A stretch of 64,000 bases of DNA from Mycobacterium neglectum (GTDB lineage: Bacteria; Actinomycetota; Actinomycetes; Mycobacteriales; Mycobacteriaceae). The position numbers and the translations under genes are program-made. Positions 8,969 through 18,234 of this stretch are shown one piece after another (position 1 is the first letter of the stretch; every line of letters starts with the position of its first letter). The DNA lies in contig NZ_NVQE01000003.1 of the NCBI RefSeq assembly GCF_002591975.1, positions 186,001-250,000 of the forward strand, given 5' to 3'. Under the pieces are notes generated by a model. It saw only the letters and a program-made list of their open reading frames with translations. It made no database searches and was not told where the DNA came from.

Positions 8969-10378
8969 CTAGAAAAGCCGCTTGGCGAGCTTGAAAGCCT
9001 TCTCTGTATACGGGGGATAGATGAAGGCGCCGACGTCGGGTCGGGTCGACTTGGTCATCACGGTCTTCTTGTGGCTGAACTGCTCGAAGCCGAACTTGCC
9101 ATGGTATGCGCCCATACCCGACGGCCCGACACCGCCGAAGGGCAGCTTGTTGGTCGAGAATTGGAACAGCAGGTGGTTGATCACCATGCCTCCCGACGAC
9201 ACCTCTTTGATCACCCGCTCACGAATGCTTTTGGTCTTCGTGAACAGATAGGCGGCCAGCGGTTTGGGTCGTGAGTTCACGAAACTGATTGCGTCGTCGA
9301 GGGATTGGACCGTCATGATCGGCAGGATCGGACCGAAGATCTCATCGGTCATCAATGACTCGGCGGGATCGGGGTCGACCACCACCGTCGCTTGGATGCT
9401 GATGTTCGACGGGTCGGAGCCGCCACCGATTACGACTTCACCTTTGGTCGCCGCCAGCGATGCGGTGAGCCGGTTGAAGTGGCGCTCGTTCACGATGCGC
9501 TTGCCACCGCTCGGGTTCTTGGCCTCGAAGGTCGTCACCGCATCTTTGATCTTGTCGACGAGCTCGTCGCGGATCTTCGCATCCGCCAGCACGTAATCGG
9601 GAGCGATGCAGATCTGACCGGAGTTGATCAGCTTGGTCCAGGCGATGCGCTTGGCGGCGACATCGAGGTCCGCATCGGCGGCCACGATGACCGGGCTCTT
9701 CCCGCCGAGCTCGAGGGTGACCGGCGTGAGATGCGGCGCCGCACCCTCGTACACCTTGCGGCCGATCTCGGTGCCGCCGGTGAAGCAGATGTGGTCGAAG
9801 CCCTGCGCGATGAGCTCCTGGCTGCACCCTCCGTCGCCCTCGATCACGGCGATCGCGTCATTGTCGAGGTAGCGCGGCACCAGCTCGGCCATCAGCGCCG
9901 ACGAGGCGGGGCACACCTCGGAGGGCTTCATCAGCACGGTGTTGCCCGCCGCGATGGCCCCGACTGCGGGGCCGAGCGTCAACACAAAGGGGAAGTTCCA
10001 CGCGCCGATGATCAGAATGGTGCCGTAGGGCTCGTGTTCAACCCAGCCGCGTCCGGGCAGCTGCGACATCTCCAGCAGCCGATACTTGCGGCGCATCCAC
10101 TTCTTGACGTTCTTCGCGGCGTCCTTGGCCTCGCCCGCGGTGCTGGCGATGTCGGCCAGCCAGGCCTCGAACGGACTGCGGCCGAGGTCCTTCTCGAGGG
10201 CCTCCATGATGGCGCCCTCGTTGTCGACCATCATTTTCTCGAGGGCCAGGAGCTGCTGTTTACGCCACTCAACGGTTCGCGTGCGGCCAGTCTTGAAGGT
10301 ATCCCGCAGCCTGCGAACGGTGCCGGGAATGTCTGGGGTGGATGTCGCGATTGGGGACGCGACGGATTCTGTGGTCAC
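8969..10378 (-). CDS. NAD(P)-dependent aldehyde dehydrogenase (class 3 type)
   Basis: The 469-residue enzyme oxidises aldehydes to acids. It shows the active-site glutamate in LELGGKSPV, the catalytic cysteine in NSGQICIAPDYV, and GGVGPSGMGAYHG near the end; the short N-terminus and the hydrophobic C-terminal tail resemble fatty aldehyde dehydrogenases (class 3, YwdH-like). It is the first gene of a leftward operon with SDR, quinone oxidoreductase and dehalogenase, matching Rv0147 in M. tuberculosis. The GTG at 10378 is chosen because AGGAAGGA lies eight bases upstream; a GTG at 10408 falls upstream of the likely transcription start. Confidence 0.93.
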   Translation of the reverse strand: MTTESVASPIATSTPDIPGTVRRLRDTFKTGRTRTVEWRKQQLLALEKMMVDNEGAIMEALEKDLGRSPFEAWLADIASTAGEAKDAAKNVKKWMRRKYRLLEMSQLPGRGWVEHEPYGTILIIGAWNFPFVLTLGPAVGAIAAGNTVLMKPSEVCPASSALMAELVPRYLDNDAIAVIEGDGGCSQELIAQGFDHICFTGGTEIGRKVYEGAAPHLTPVTLELGGKSPVIVAADADLDVAAKRIAWTKLINSGQICIAPDYVLADAKIRDELVDKIKDAVTTFEAKNPSGGKRIVNERHFNRLTASLAATKGEVVIGGGSDPSNISIQATVVVDPDPAESLMTDEIFGPILPIMTVQSLDDAISFVNSRPKPLAAYLFTKTKSIRERVIKEVSSGGMVINHLLFQFSTNKLPFGGVGPSGMGAYHGKFGFEQFSHKKTVMTKSTRPDVGAFIYPPYTEKAFKLAKRLF

Positions 10379-10411
10379 GGTGGGTGTCCTTCCTGACCCG
10401 AGGAACACCCG

Positions 10412-10430
10412 ATACTAACCAACCGGTTGG
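10412..10430 (-). promoter_or_regulatory. -10 box and palindromic operator of the aldehyde dehydrogenase operon
   Basis: Reading leftward, CCAACCGGTTGG (10419-10430) is a perfect 12-bp palindrome, followed one base later by TAGTAT (10412-10417), a good -10 box. The palindrome therefore fills the spacer between -10 and -35, where a bound repressor would block RNA polymerase. Palindromes of this shape are typical TetR-family operators; which regulator binds is unknown, with the TetR at 11471-12109 an obvious candidate. Confidence 0.6.
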
Positions 10431-10479
10431 GCAGTGCGAAGGGGCAACTTTCTGCCCCTCCTGTCGTCCGTTCGGGCGG

Positions 10480-11418
10480 TCAGACCGACTTCTCGCCGGT
10501 GACGAAGGACGAAAACCCATCGTGATCGAAGTCGCCGGGCGGCAATACCCACCGGTCGAGGCGGCGCATCTCGTCGGCAGAGGTGACCGCCGCTGCCCGC
10601 CAACCGTGCGCGTCCAGCCACTGCGCCACGTCGGCCCGGTCCGGGTCGTCGTACATGAGCTCCGCGATGTCGGGGGCGTTCTCCATCCCGAACTGCGCAG
10701 CGATGCGCTCGAACTTCGCCCGAAACTCTGCGCGCCTGTCGTCGGACCGCACACCGACGGTCTCTGCCGCGACGCGACTGCCTGCGGCACTGAGCGCGGT
10801 GATCTGCTCGAACAACCGGTCCTGGGCTTCGGCAGGCAGATACATCAGCAGGCCTTCCGCCAGCCATGCGGTGGGCGTGTCGACATCAAAACCGCCTTCC
10901 CGCAGGGCATTCGGCCAGTCCTGACGAAGGTCGATGGCCACGGCACGTCGCTCGGCCGACGGCGACGCGTCTTGTTCGGCCATCTTCGCGGCCTTATATT
11001 CGAGCACCTTGGGCTGGTCGATCTCGTAGACGACGGTCTCGGCGGGCCATGGCAGTCGGTATGCGCGCGAGTCCAGCCCCGAAGCCAGAATCACCACCTG
11101 CCGGATGCCCGCCGCCGCGGCATCGGCGAAGAACGCATCGAAGAAGTGTGTTCGCACGGCCTGATAGTTGCCCATGTGCTCGAAGACCGCGGCGACCTCG
11201 GTATCGGCGTCGGCCACCTTGGCCGCGAACTCTTCACTGCGCACCAAATCCCAAATGCCCGGGCCGACGCCGTCTACCAGCGCCTCGGCGTAGGGGTCCC
11301 GGATCAGTGGGTCGGCCTTGGCGGTTTCGCCTGCGCGGGCCGCGGCCACCATGACGGCCGTCGACCCGACGCTGGTCGCAATGTCCCAGGTGTCGTCGTG
11401 CGTGCGCAACGAGCTCAT
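10480..11418 (-). CDS. SAM-dependent methyltransferase, leucine carboxyl methyltransferase-like (TIGR00027)
   Basis: The 312-residue protein belongs to the family that is strongly expanded in mycobacteria and annotated as putative SAM-dependent methyltransferases. The N-terminus [30 protein letters not shown], here cited as [13 protein letters not shown] and DPLIRDPYA, is diagnostic, as are [15 protein letters not shown] (SAM motif) and AEGLLMYLP. It corresponds to Rv0145/Rv0146 by context. Substrates are unknown. A GAGGGGG ribosome binding site lies upstream of the ATG. It follows the TetR gene in the same direction after 52 bases. Confidence 0.92.
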   Translation of the reverse strand: MSSLRTHDDTWDIATSVGSTAVMVAAARAGETAKADPLIRDPYAEALVDGVGPGIWDLVRSEEFAAKVADADTEVAAVFEHMGNYQAVRTHFFDAFFADAAAAGIRQVVILASGLDSRAYRLPWPAETVVYEIDQPKVLEYKAAKMAEQDASPSAERRAVAIDLRQDWPNALREGGFDVDTPTAWLAEGLLMYLPAEAQDRLFEQITALSAAGSRVAAETVGVRSDDRRAEFRAKFERIAAQFGMENAPDIAELMYDDPDRADVAQWLDAHGWRAAAVTSADEMRRLDRWVLPPGDFDHDGFSSFVTGEKSV

Positions 11419-11470
11419 CGCCGAGCCCCCTCAGTCAGTGGGTTAGGTCACCGAGTCCTTGACCAGCGCT

Positions 11471-12109
11471 CTAGTCGCTGAGTTGCCAAAGTTTGTTGGC
11501 AAGCAGAAGGTGAAACTTCTCCGCGACCCCGGCGAGCTCGTCATGATTTCCGACGAAGCCGGCGTAGAAACCGATCCCCCACATCATCGCGACCAGCATC
11601 TCGACGAGTTGGCTCACATCGGTATCGGTGGTGAGCTCGCCCCGCTCGATCGCGTCGCCGACCGCCCACGCGATGAATTCGCGAGAGTTTCGCAAAGAAT
11701 CGTGTTCGTCGCCTCTGAGTTCGGGATGGCGCTGAGCCTCCAACACCGAGGTCACGAGGAAAGCCGCCGCCGAACGGTCCTCGGAGTCGGCCTGGATCGC
11801 CGCACTGAAAAACGCCGATAGGCGGTTGAGCAGGTTCGTCTCGTCTTTCGCACGAGCCCGGCCCGCGCTAACTACCAGCGCATCAGTTTGTTCGACTACC
11901 TGAGCCCACAACACCCGCTTGCTTGCGAAGTAGTGGTTGATCGCCGGACGCGTCAGCCCCGCGCGGATAGCGATCGCCTGAAACGTGGCGGCGTCGTAAC
12001 CGAGTTCGCTGAAGACCTCGCGGGCGGCTCCTATGATGCGCTCCCGCGTTTCAGCGGCCTTCGCTGCAGGTGGGCGACCCGGGCCCCTACTCGCGGTGTG
12101 TTGCGGCAC
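11471..12109 (-). CDS. TetR/AcrR family transcriptional regulator
   Basis: The 212-residue protein has an N-terminal helix-turn-helix: RERIIGAAREVFSELGYDAATF, then AIAIRAGLTRPAINHYFASKRVLW, given here as the segments AAREVFSELGYDAATF and RAGLTRPAINHYFASK. The rest is the helical ligand-binding domain. GTG at 12109 is preferred over an upstream in-frame start at 12187 because the extra residues precede the usual GRPP-type N-terminus. Position matches Rv0144 in M. tuberculosis. It is divergent from a second TetR gene and may control the methyltransferase and the aldehyde dehydrogenase operon; this is inference. Confidence 0.9.
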   Translation of the reverse strand: MPQHTASRGPGRPPAAKAAETRERIIGAAREVFSELGYDAATFQAIAIRAGLTRPAINHYFASKRVLWAQVVEQTDALVVSAGRARAKDETNLLNRLSAFFSAAIQADSEDRSAAAFLVTSVLEAQRHPELRGDEHDSLRNSREFIAWAVGDAIERGELTTDTDVSQLVEMLVAMMWGIGFYAGFVGNHDELAGVAEKFHLLLANKLWQLSD

Positions 12110-12241
12110 AGTCAAATTGTGCCATACCCGCCGGTAGGCATATGTCGGTATTACCTGTCGGCGTACCTCGGACGGTCGATCCAGCAAATAATTGAGGGTC
12201 TGTCGCCGATTCCGACGTAGAGATTCGACGGGATGACCAAC

Positions 12242-12247
12242 TAGGGT
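12242..12247 (+). promoter_or_regulatory. -10 box before second TetR gene
   Basis: TAGGGT ends eight bases before the ATG at 12256 and there is no ribosome binding site, so the mRNA is probably leaderless or nearly so. Confidence 0.4.
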
Positions 12248-12255
12248 GCGGTGCC

Positions 12256-12822
12256 ATGGCCAGCGTCGTTTCTCGGGAGGCCTACTTCGAGACCGGCCTC
12301 GATGTGCTGTCCGATCTCGGCTACGGGGGGCTCAAACTCGCTGAGGTCTGTCACCGTCTCGGTGTCACGACCGGATCCTTCTACCACTACTTCACCAACT
12401 GGCCGGCCTACACCAAGGAACTGGTCGCCCACTGGGTGCAGGAGCGCACGGTGCTGGTGATCCAGGCGGTGCGTGGTGAGACGGATCCGGGCCGTCGCAT
12501 CGACACCCTCATCCAGGTCGCGCTCGGGCTGCCCCACGGGGCCGAGGCGGCGATCCGGGTGTGGAGCTCTCTGGATCCGCACGTGCACGACGTGCAGGCC
12601 ATGGTGGACCGGCAGCGATTCGACATCATGTACGAATCGGCGTACGAGATCCTGGGCAACGAGCGGCAGGCGCAGGTCTTCGCAGGCTGGTCGGTGTACA
12701 TCCTCGTCGGTTACGAGCAGTCCGCCTTGCCGCCCGACCCCGCGGCGTTGCAGTGGATCTCCCAACAGCTGCGCCTCGCACTCGACAACGACGGGTTCGC
12801 CTCGGTGCCCGACAGTGACTGA
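12256..12822 (+). CDS. TetR/AcrR family transcriptional regulator
   Basis: The 188-residue protein has the helix-turn-helix YFETGLDVLSDLGYGGLKLAEV then CHRLGVTTGSFYHYFTNW at the N-terminus, followed by a helical C-terminal domain with AIRVWSSLDPHVHDVQAMVDRQR. The stop codon overlaps the start of the next gene, a membrane protein, and that is followed by a FUSC protein; this arrangement suggests it regulates the membrane operon it belongs to. The effector is unknown. Confidence 0.9.
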   Translation: MASVVSREAYFETGLDVLSDLGYGGLKLAEVCHRLGVTTGSFYHYFTNWPAYTKELVAHWVQERTVLVIQAVRGETDPGRRIDTLIQVALGLPHGAEAAIRVWSSLDPHVHDVQAMVDRQRFDIMYESAYEILGNERQAQVFAGWSVYILVGYEQSALPPDPAALQWISQQLRLALDNDGFASVPDSD

Positions 12823-13348
12823 CGCAGCGCGCGACACCGACGATTCGCCGGTCGAGGTCGAGCACGTCCAGCATGTCCTGGCGCTGCTGCGCGAGCGCCT
12901 CTACGGCGCCATCTCCTGCCTGGCGACGCTGGCGATTCTGGCCAGGTACAGCGACGGGGACACCAGCGCGTTGGCGCGGATTCTCGACATCGCGGTCGCC
13001 ACCGGCGGTCTATGGGCCGCCAGCCTGCTGTCACACTTCGTCGCACAGATGGCCGTGTTCGGGAAGGCGCCGCGCGGGCGGTACTGGATCCAGCTCCTGC
13101 AGGCGTCGGGTCAGATTCTGCAGGCTGCCGTTCCTCCGGTGATCGTGTTGCTGCTGGCCGTGTTCGACGTGCTCGACACCGACACCGCGATGTGGATCGC
13201 GATGTGGACGCTGGTGGGTGAACTCGGTCTCATCACACTGCTCGCGGTGCGGCGCACGCGGTTGCCGTGGTGGCAGCAGGCGATGGCGGTCGCCGGGCTC
13301 GTCGGCCTCGGACTACTCGTCGTCGGCATCAAGATGCTTGCGCACTGA
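12815..13348 (+). CDS. conserved membrane protein, about four helices
   Basis: The 177-residue protein starts with an acidic stretch and VEVEHVQHVLALLRERLYGAISCLAT, then has hydrophobic segments near residues 60, 95-115, 125-145 and 155-175, including AAVPPVIVLLLAVFDVL and AMAVAGLVGLGLLVVGIKML. I do not recognise the family. The GTG start lies inside the last codons of the TetR gene (8-base overlap), and the stop is one base from the next start, so these three genes are surely translated from one mRNA. A role with the FUSC protein in envelope transport is possible but unproven. Confidence 0.8.
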   Translation: MTDAARDTDDSPVEVEHVQHVLALLRERLYGAISCLATLAILARYSDGDTSALARILDIAVATGGLWAASLLSHFVAQMAVFGKAPRGRYWIQLLQASGQILQAAVPPVIVLLLAVFDVLDTDTAMWIAMWTLVGELGLITLLAVRRTRLPWWQQAMAVAGLVGLGLLVVGIKMLAH

Positions 13349-13349
13349 C

Positions 13350-15500
13350 ATGGCGAACCCGTGGCGCCGCGCGGTCGATCTGCTTCGGCAGCGCGACCCC
13401 GAATTCGATGCACTGCGACGTGCCACGCGGGCCGCGATCGTGGTACCCATCTCGGCTGCGGTCGGATTCACCGTCGGAACTGGTTCGCAGACAGCGTTGT
13501 TCAGCATTTTCGGTTCGGTGGCGCTGCTGATCCTGGTGGACTTCCCCGGAAACCGCCCGGCCCGCACATTCGCCTATTGCGGTCTGGGTGTCAACGGAGC
13601 CGTACTGATCACCCTCGGCACGCTGGTGGCCGACCATCCGTTGGTCAGTGTCGTGGTGATGTTCGTTCTCGGTGTGGTGGTGACGTTTTCCGGTGTCCTC
13701 AGTGAGATCGTCGCCGCAGGCCAGCGCGCCACTCTGCTGACGTTCGTGCTGCCGGCGTGCCTTCCGGTCGGCCCGATCGCCGACCGTCTGCTCGGCTGGC
13801 TCATCGCGCTTGCCGTATGCGTACCCGCGGCACTGTTCATGTTCGCGCCACGCCATCACGACGAATTACGACGTCACTCAGCGCAGGTATGCACCGGGCT
13901 GGCCGATGCCCTGGAGGGCACCGGTACGGCCAAGGACGCGACCCGCGCGATGAATGCGCTGTGGGAAAGCTTCCTAGGCGCCGACTTTCGCCCGGTGGGG
14001 CTCACCGCGGGCAGCCGGGCACTGGTGCGGGTCGTGGACGACCTCGGCTTCCTTGCGGACCGGATCACCGATGACACCGGTCGCCTGCTCGGCGATCTGA
14101 GGCCGCCACTGGTCCGGGTGCTGCGGGATTGCGCTGCGGTGCTGAGTATTTCCGACCCCCCGGCGCGTGCGGCCCGGGGGGCGGACCTCAACTCGGCATT
14201 GGCCGAACTGCGATCCGTCGCGCAGGGGCGCTACCGCGAGGACATCATCGAGATACTCGGGTCCACCGACGACGCGGAGGCCGTCGCCGTCGGCCGCAAG
14301 TTGTTGGGCCGCCGCACGTTCTCGGCCACCGTGGGCGTGACCGGGCGGATCATCCGCAATGCCGCCGACGCCGACGCCCGTCCGGTGTGGGCGCGCGTTC
14401 TGGGCCGTCGACTGCCACCGACGGGAACCGCGGATTGGGTGATGCCGGAGACGACCGCCGTCGCGGCGATCACCAAGGGACTGGTGGCGACCAGGGCGGT
14501 GGTGTTGCGCAACAGTCTGCGCACGGGTCTCGGTCTGGCCCTTGCCGTCGCGGTCACCCAGGTGTTCCCGCTGCAGAACGGCTTCTGGGTGGTGCTGGGC
14601 GCGTTGTCCGTGCTGCGCAGTAGTGCGCTGACGACGGGCACCCGGGTTGTTCGCGCAGTGGCCGGTACGGCGCTCGGCTTCATGTTGGGTGTGGTCGTCA
14701 TCGAACTCGTCGGTGTCGATCCCATCGTCATGTGGGCGCTGCTGCCGTTCGTGGCGTTCGGTTCGGCGTTCGTGCCGGAGGTCGCGTCGTTCATCGCCGG
14801 CCAAGCGGCGTTCACGATGATGGTGTTGATCATCTTCAACCTGATCGCACCGACGGGATGGAGCGTCGGGTTGATCCGTATCCAAGACGTCATCATCGGC
14901 GCACTGGTCGGCGTCGTCGTGTCGGTGCTGTTGTGGCCGCGCGGAGTGCGCACCCGGGTGTCGACGGTGATCGACGAGTCCTTCGCCGTCGGCGCGAGGT
15001 TTCTCACCGCGGCCGTTCTGCGCGTCACCCGTGGTGCGTCCGAGGAGGCGACCAACCGGGTCATTGCACTCAGCCAGGAGGCGCTCCAGGCCTCACGGAC
15101 GGTTGACGACGCTGTGCGCCAGTATCTTTCGGAGAGCAGCGGGGCGGCCGATGTCCGAGCGCCGGTGGTGCGGCGGGCCAACCGCGCGGTTCGGCTGCGC
15201 GCCGCCGCCGAACTGATCGCCGACGTCGTCCCCCCGCCGCACGGTGTGTACGCGCGGACCCGCAAGGTGCTCGAGACGCACACCGAGGCGGTGTGTCAGC
15301 ACGTCACCGGCGCTTCGAACGGGTCAGCGCTGGAACCGATCAGCGACGACTTCGTGATCGCCCTGCGGGCCGACGCTTCCGACGAAGAACTTGCCGTCGC
15401 GGCGGCGCTGCCGTTGGTGACCGCCGCCGCACATGTTGGTGAGCTGGAACTGCTCTATCCGAGAAGCGATCCCGCACCCGTCAAACGCGGTGCGGCATGA
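13350..15500 (+). CDS. FUSC-family inner-membrane protein
   Basis: This 716-residue protein has two blocks of membrane helices: an N-terminal block (AAIVVPISAAVGF through FVLPACLPVGPIADRLLGWLIALAV) and a second block after residue 380 (GLGLALAVAVTQVFPLQNGFWVVLGAL to GALVGVVVSVLLWPRGVR), each followed by soluble helical regions. That repeat layout and the NGFWVVLGAL motif are typical of the fusaric acid resistance/aromatic acid exporter (FUSC) superfamily. It is likely an exporter or part of one, controlled by the TetR two genes upstream. The ATG at 13350 directly follows the previous stop. Substrate unknown. Confidence 0.88.
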   Translation: MANPWRRAVDLLRQRDPEFDALRRATRAAIVVPISAAVGFTVGTGSQTALFSIFGSVALLILVDFPGNRPARTFAYCGLGVNGAVLITLGTLVADHPLVSVVVMFVLGVVVTFSGVLSEIVAAGQRATLLTFVLPACLPVGPIADRLLGWLIALAVCVPAALFMFAPRHHDELRRHSAQVCTGLADALEGTGTAKDATRAMNALWESFLGADFRPVGLTAGSRALVRVVDDLGFLADRITDDTGRLLGDLRPPLVRVLRDCAAVLSISDPPARAARGADLNSALAELRSVAQGRYREDIIEILGSTDDAEAVAVGRKLLGRRTFSATVGVTGRIIRNAADADARPVWARVLGRRLPPTGTADWVMPETTAVAAITKGLVATRAVVLRNSLRTGLGLALAVAVTQVFPLQNGFWVVLGALSVLRSSALTTGTRVVRAVAGTALGFMLGVVVIELVGVDPIVMWALLPFVAFGSAFVPEVASFIAGQAAFTMMVLIIFNLIAPTGWSVGLIRIQDVIIGALVGVVVSVLLWPRGVRTRVSTVIDESFAVGARFLTAAVLRVTRGASEEATNRVIALSQEALQASRTVDDAVRQYLSESSGAADVRAPVVRRANRAVRLRAAAELIADVVPPPHGVYARTRKVLETHTEAVCQHVTGASNGSALEPISDDFVIALRADASDEELAVAAALPLVTAAAHVGELELLYPRSDPAPVKRGAA

Positions 15501-16449
15501 GCGCATCCGGCGGGATGGCGCCGAACTTGCCCCCGTTGTAATCCTCGAGCGCCTGGATCACTTCCATCTTGGTGTTCATCACGAACGGGCCGTACTGGAA
15601 CACGGGTTCGCGTATCGGCTTGCCGCCGAGGATGAGCACTTCGAGCGCGGAACGGTGTGCATCTTGCCCGGCATCGGCGCTCACACTGATCCGGTCGCCC
15701 GGCCCGAGCACGGCCAGCTGTCCCTGATGGATCGGATGACCGACCGGTCCGACCGTTCCGCGGCCCGACAGCACATAGACGAGCGCGTTGAAGTCGCGGT
15801 TCCACGGCAGATTCAGCCGGGCGCCCGGCTCGATCGTGCTGTGCGCCATGGTGATCGGCGTGTGGGTGGCGCCGGGGCCCCGATGTTGCGCGATGTCGCC
15901 CGCGATGAGGCGGACCAGCGCGCCGCCGTCCTCCGAGGACAACAGCTTGGCCTCGTCACCCTCGATCGCCTGGTAGCGCGGTGTCGCGAACTTGTCCTTG
16001 CGCGGCAGATTCACCCAGAGCTGGATGCCGTGGAACACACCGCCGCTCTCGACCAGCTCGGCGGGCGGCGTCTCGATGTGCAGAATGCCCGACCCCGCGG
16101 TCATCCACTGCGTGGCACCGTCGGTGATCAGCCCACCGCCACCGTGGGAGTCCTGATGGGCGAAGCGTCCGTCGAGCATGTAGGTGACGGTCTCGAAACC
16201 GCGGTGCGGATGCCAGTCGGTGCCTCTGGGTTCGCCGGGTTCGTACTCGACCTCACCCATCTGGTCCATGTGCACGAACGGATCGAGGTCGGCGGAACTG
16301 ACACCGGCGAACGCACGCACGACGGGAAAGCCCTCGCCTTCATGGCCTCGTGGGCCGGTGGTGATCGAGCGGACCGGTCGTTCGGTATCCGACGGTCCGG
16401 CCGCGGCAATGCGCGGCAGTGTCAGGGTGTCGGCAGTGATAGCAGGCAT
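15481..16449 (-). CDS. pirin family protein
   Basis: The 322-residue protein is a bicupin. The N-terminal cupin has the metal-ligand pattern HPHRGFETVTYML plus HQDSHGG, and the C-terminal cupin includes ALVYVLSGRGTVG and AVLGPGDRISVSA, as in pirins such as YhhW, some of which degrade quercetin while others act in regulation. The family-typical PFVHMDQMGEVEYEPGEPRGTDWHPHRGFE region is complete (cited only in parts here). Metal and substrate cannot be told. Its 3' end overlaps the FUSC gene by 20 bases, tail to tail. Confidence 0.93.
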   Translation of the reverse strand: MPAITADTLTLPRIAAAGPSDTERPVRSITTGPRGHEGEGFPVVRAFAGVSSADLDPFVHMDQMGEVEYEPGEPRGTDWHPHRGFETVTYMLDGRFAHQDSHGGGGLITDGATQWMTAGSGILHIETPPAELVESGGVFHGIQLWVNLPRKDKFATPRYQAIEGDEAKLLSSEDGGALVRLIAGDIAQHRGPGATHTPITMAHSTIEPGARLNLPWNRDFNALVYVLSGRGTVGPVGHPIHQGQLAVLGPGDRISVSADAGQDAHRSALEVLILGGKPIREPVFQYGPFVMNTKMEVIQALEDYNGGKFGAIPPDALMPHRV

Positions 16450-16477
16450 GCCATCGATAACCGGACTGTAGTCCGCC

Positions 16478-18181
16478 TTATTCCGACCCCTCCAACGCGG
16501 TTAGCGCCGCCGCACGGGCTTCGGCCGCGGTACCGGCGGCGAGCACGGCTTCGGCCGCGGCGCGGCACTGCGACAGCGACACCTGCGCCAGTCGAGCGCC
16601 GACACCCTGGAGGGCAGCGGCGGCCGCCGACAACGACGTGACACCGAGACCGGCGAGTACGCATGCCAGCAGCGGATCCGCGGCGGCCTCCCCGCAGACG
16701 CCGACGGGCTTGTCCGCGGCGGCACCGGCCCGCACCGCCATCGCCACCAACGTCAACACGGCGGGCTGCCATGGATCGGTGAGCGCAGCGAGTTCGGCCG
16801 ACATCCGGTCGGCGGCCATCGTGTACTGAGCGAGGTCGTTGGTGCCGATCGACAGGAAGTCCACGTGGTCGAGAATCCGGTGGGCCAGCAGCGCCGCAGA
16901 CGGTACCTCGATCATCACGCCCGGCGTCAGGCCATGGAGGCGGACCTGCGCCGCGAATTGTTCGGCCTCCTCTGCGGTGGCGATCATCGGCGCCATCACC
17001 CAGGGCTGGTTACCCGTTCGCCTACCGGCGACGGCAATCGCTTCGAGCTGTCGGTCCAGCACGCCTGGATTGCCGAAAGCGATGCGGATGCCCCGCACGC
17101 CGAGCGCTGGATTGGCCTCGTCGGGATGCTCGGCGAACTTCAACGGCTTGTCGGAACCCGCATCGAGTGTCCTGATGACCACCTTGCGCCCGGCGAAGGC
17201 GTCCAGCACCTCGGCGTAGATGTCGGCCTGCTCATCGACGCTCGGCTCGGTCTCACGGTTCAGGAAGCACAGTTCGGTGCGGAACAGGCCGACGCCCTCG
17301 GCCGCGGTTTCACGGGCGGAGCGCGCCGCGGCGCCGTCCTGCACGTTGGCCAGCACAGCGATCGCATGTCCGTCGGAGGTGGCGCCGGGCCCGGTCCAGC
17401 GTGCGGTCCGGTCGGCATCGTGTCGCGCCTGCGAGACCGCCTCGGCGGCCGCCGCGGCATCGGGGGCGACGGTAACGGTTCCCACCGTGCCGTCGACGAG
17501 CACCATCGTCCCGCTATCGACGGCGTCCAGGCCCTCGATGGCGACGACACACGGGATGCCGAGTTGTCGCGCAATGATCGCGGTGTGGCTGGTGGGCCCG
17601 CCCAGCGTCGTGGCCAGCGCGACGACCAACGTCGGGTCCAGGCCCGCGGTGTCGGCGGGCGCGAGGTCTTGGGCGCACAGAATCGACGGCACCGCAGGCA
17701 CCGGAACACCGGGTTCGGGCAGACCTTTCAACTCAGCGATCACGCGGTCGCGGATATCCCGCAGATCGGTCACCCGTTCGGCCATCAGGCCGCCGAGTTT
17801 GGTGAACAAATCGGTGAACTGCTCGACGGCGCCTGCCACCGCTCGGACGGCGGGAGCGCCTTCGGTGATCCGCTTCTCGGCGGCGCCCAACCATGCCCGG
17901 TCCTGCGCCAGGGTCGCGGTCGCGGCCAGCACCTCGGAGGCGGCACCCGTCGCGTGGGCCGCACGGTCACGCAGCCGTGATGCGACTGCGGCCGCGGCAG
18001 CCGTGAAGCGGGCCGCCTCGGCCGACGGGTCGGACTCAGATACGTCGCCTGAAGCGTCGTCGTCGAGCGACGGCGGCCGGCCTGGCCTGATCACCGGCGC
18101 GTAGGCGACGCCGGGGACCACCGGAACACCGAAAAGAGCAGTACCGGCTGGGAGTGACGTAGACGGGGATGCAGCGCTCAT
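16478..18181 (-). CDS. ptsI: PTS phosphoenolpyruvate-protein phosphotransferase, enzyme I
   Basis: The 567-residue enzyme transfers phosphate from phosphoenolpyruvate to HPr at the head of the sugar phosphotransferase system. The phosphorylated histidine is in GGPTSHTAIIARQ; the PEP-binding domain includes GVGLFRTELCFL, GVRGIRIAFGNP, VMIEVPSAALLA and FLSIGTNDLAQYTMA. It is divergent from the deoR-fruK-fruA-ptsH operon and completes a fructose PTS. The ATG at 18181 gives normal length; an in-frame extension to 18283 runs through the AT-rich promoter. TAATCT seven bases upstream implies a leaderless mRNA. Confidence 0.96.
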   Translation of the reverse strand: MSAASPSTSLPAGTALFGVPVVPGVAYAPVIRPGRPPSLDDDASGDVSESDPSAEAARFTAAAAAVASRLRDRAAHATGAASEVLAATATLAQDRAWLGAAEKRITEGAPAVRAVAGAVEQFTDLFTKLGGLMAERVTDLRDIRDRVIAELKGLPEPGVPVPAVPSILCAQDLAPADTAGLDPTLVVALATTLGGPTSHTAIIARQLGIPCVVAIEGLDAVDSGTMVLVDGTVGTVTVAPDAAAAAEAVSQARHDADRTARWTGPGATSDGHAIAVLANVQDGAAARSARETAAEGVGLFRTELCFLNRETEPSVDEQADIYAEVLDAFAGRKVVIRTLDAGSDKPLKFAEHPDEANPALGVRGIRIAFGNPGVLDRQLEAIAVAGRRTGNQPWVMAPMIATAEEAEQFAAQVRLHGLTPGVMIEVPSAALLAHRILDHVDFLSIGTNDLAQYTMAADRMSAELAALTDPWQPAVLTLVAMAVRAGAAADKPVGVCGEAAADPLLACVLAGLGVTSLSAAAAALQGVGARLAQVSLSQCRAAAEAVLAAGTAAEARAAALTALEGSE

Positions 18182-18188
18182 GTGAATC

Positions 18189-18234
18189 AGATTACAAGAA
18201 AAGCTTGACAAGTCAACACAAACAGTAGTAAAAC
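18189..18234. promoter_or_regulatory. divergent ptsI/fru promoter region with shared operator
   Basis: TTGACAAGTCAA (18205-18216) is an inverted repeat of TTGAC around two bases. On the minus strand it supplies TTGACT (18216-18211) as a -35 box, 16 bases from TAATCT (18194-18189), which ends seven bases before the ptsI ATG. On the plus strand it supplies TTGACA (18205-18210), with AT-rich -10 candidates at 18226-18234. A DeoR-type repressor bound here would cover both -35 boxes. The stretch is markedly AT-rich compared with its surroundings. Confidence 0.65.

Noticed and set aside
12110..12180. GGTA/TACC partial repeats between the two TetR genes
   Set aside because: Only four-base arms; a TetR operator is expected here but none is clear.
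13974..14885. 303-codon antisense frame and other long antisense frames in the FUSC gene
   Set aside because: Composition is arginine/histidine/glutamine-rich with no motifs, as expected from codon bias on the opposite strand.
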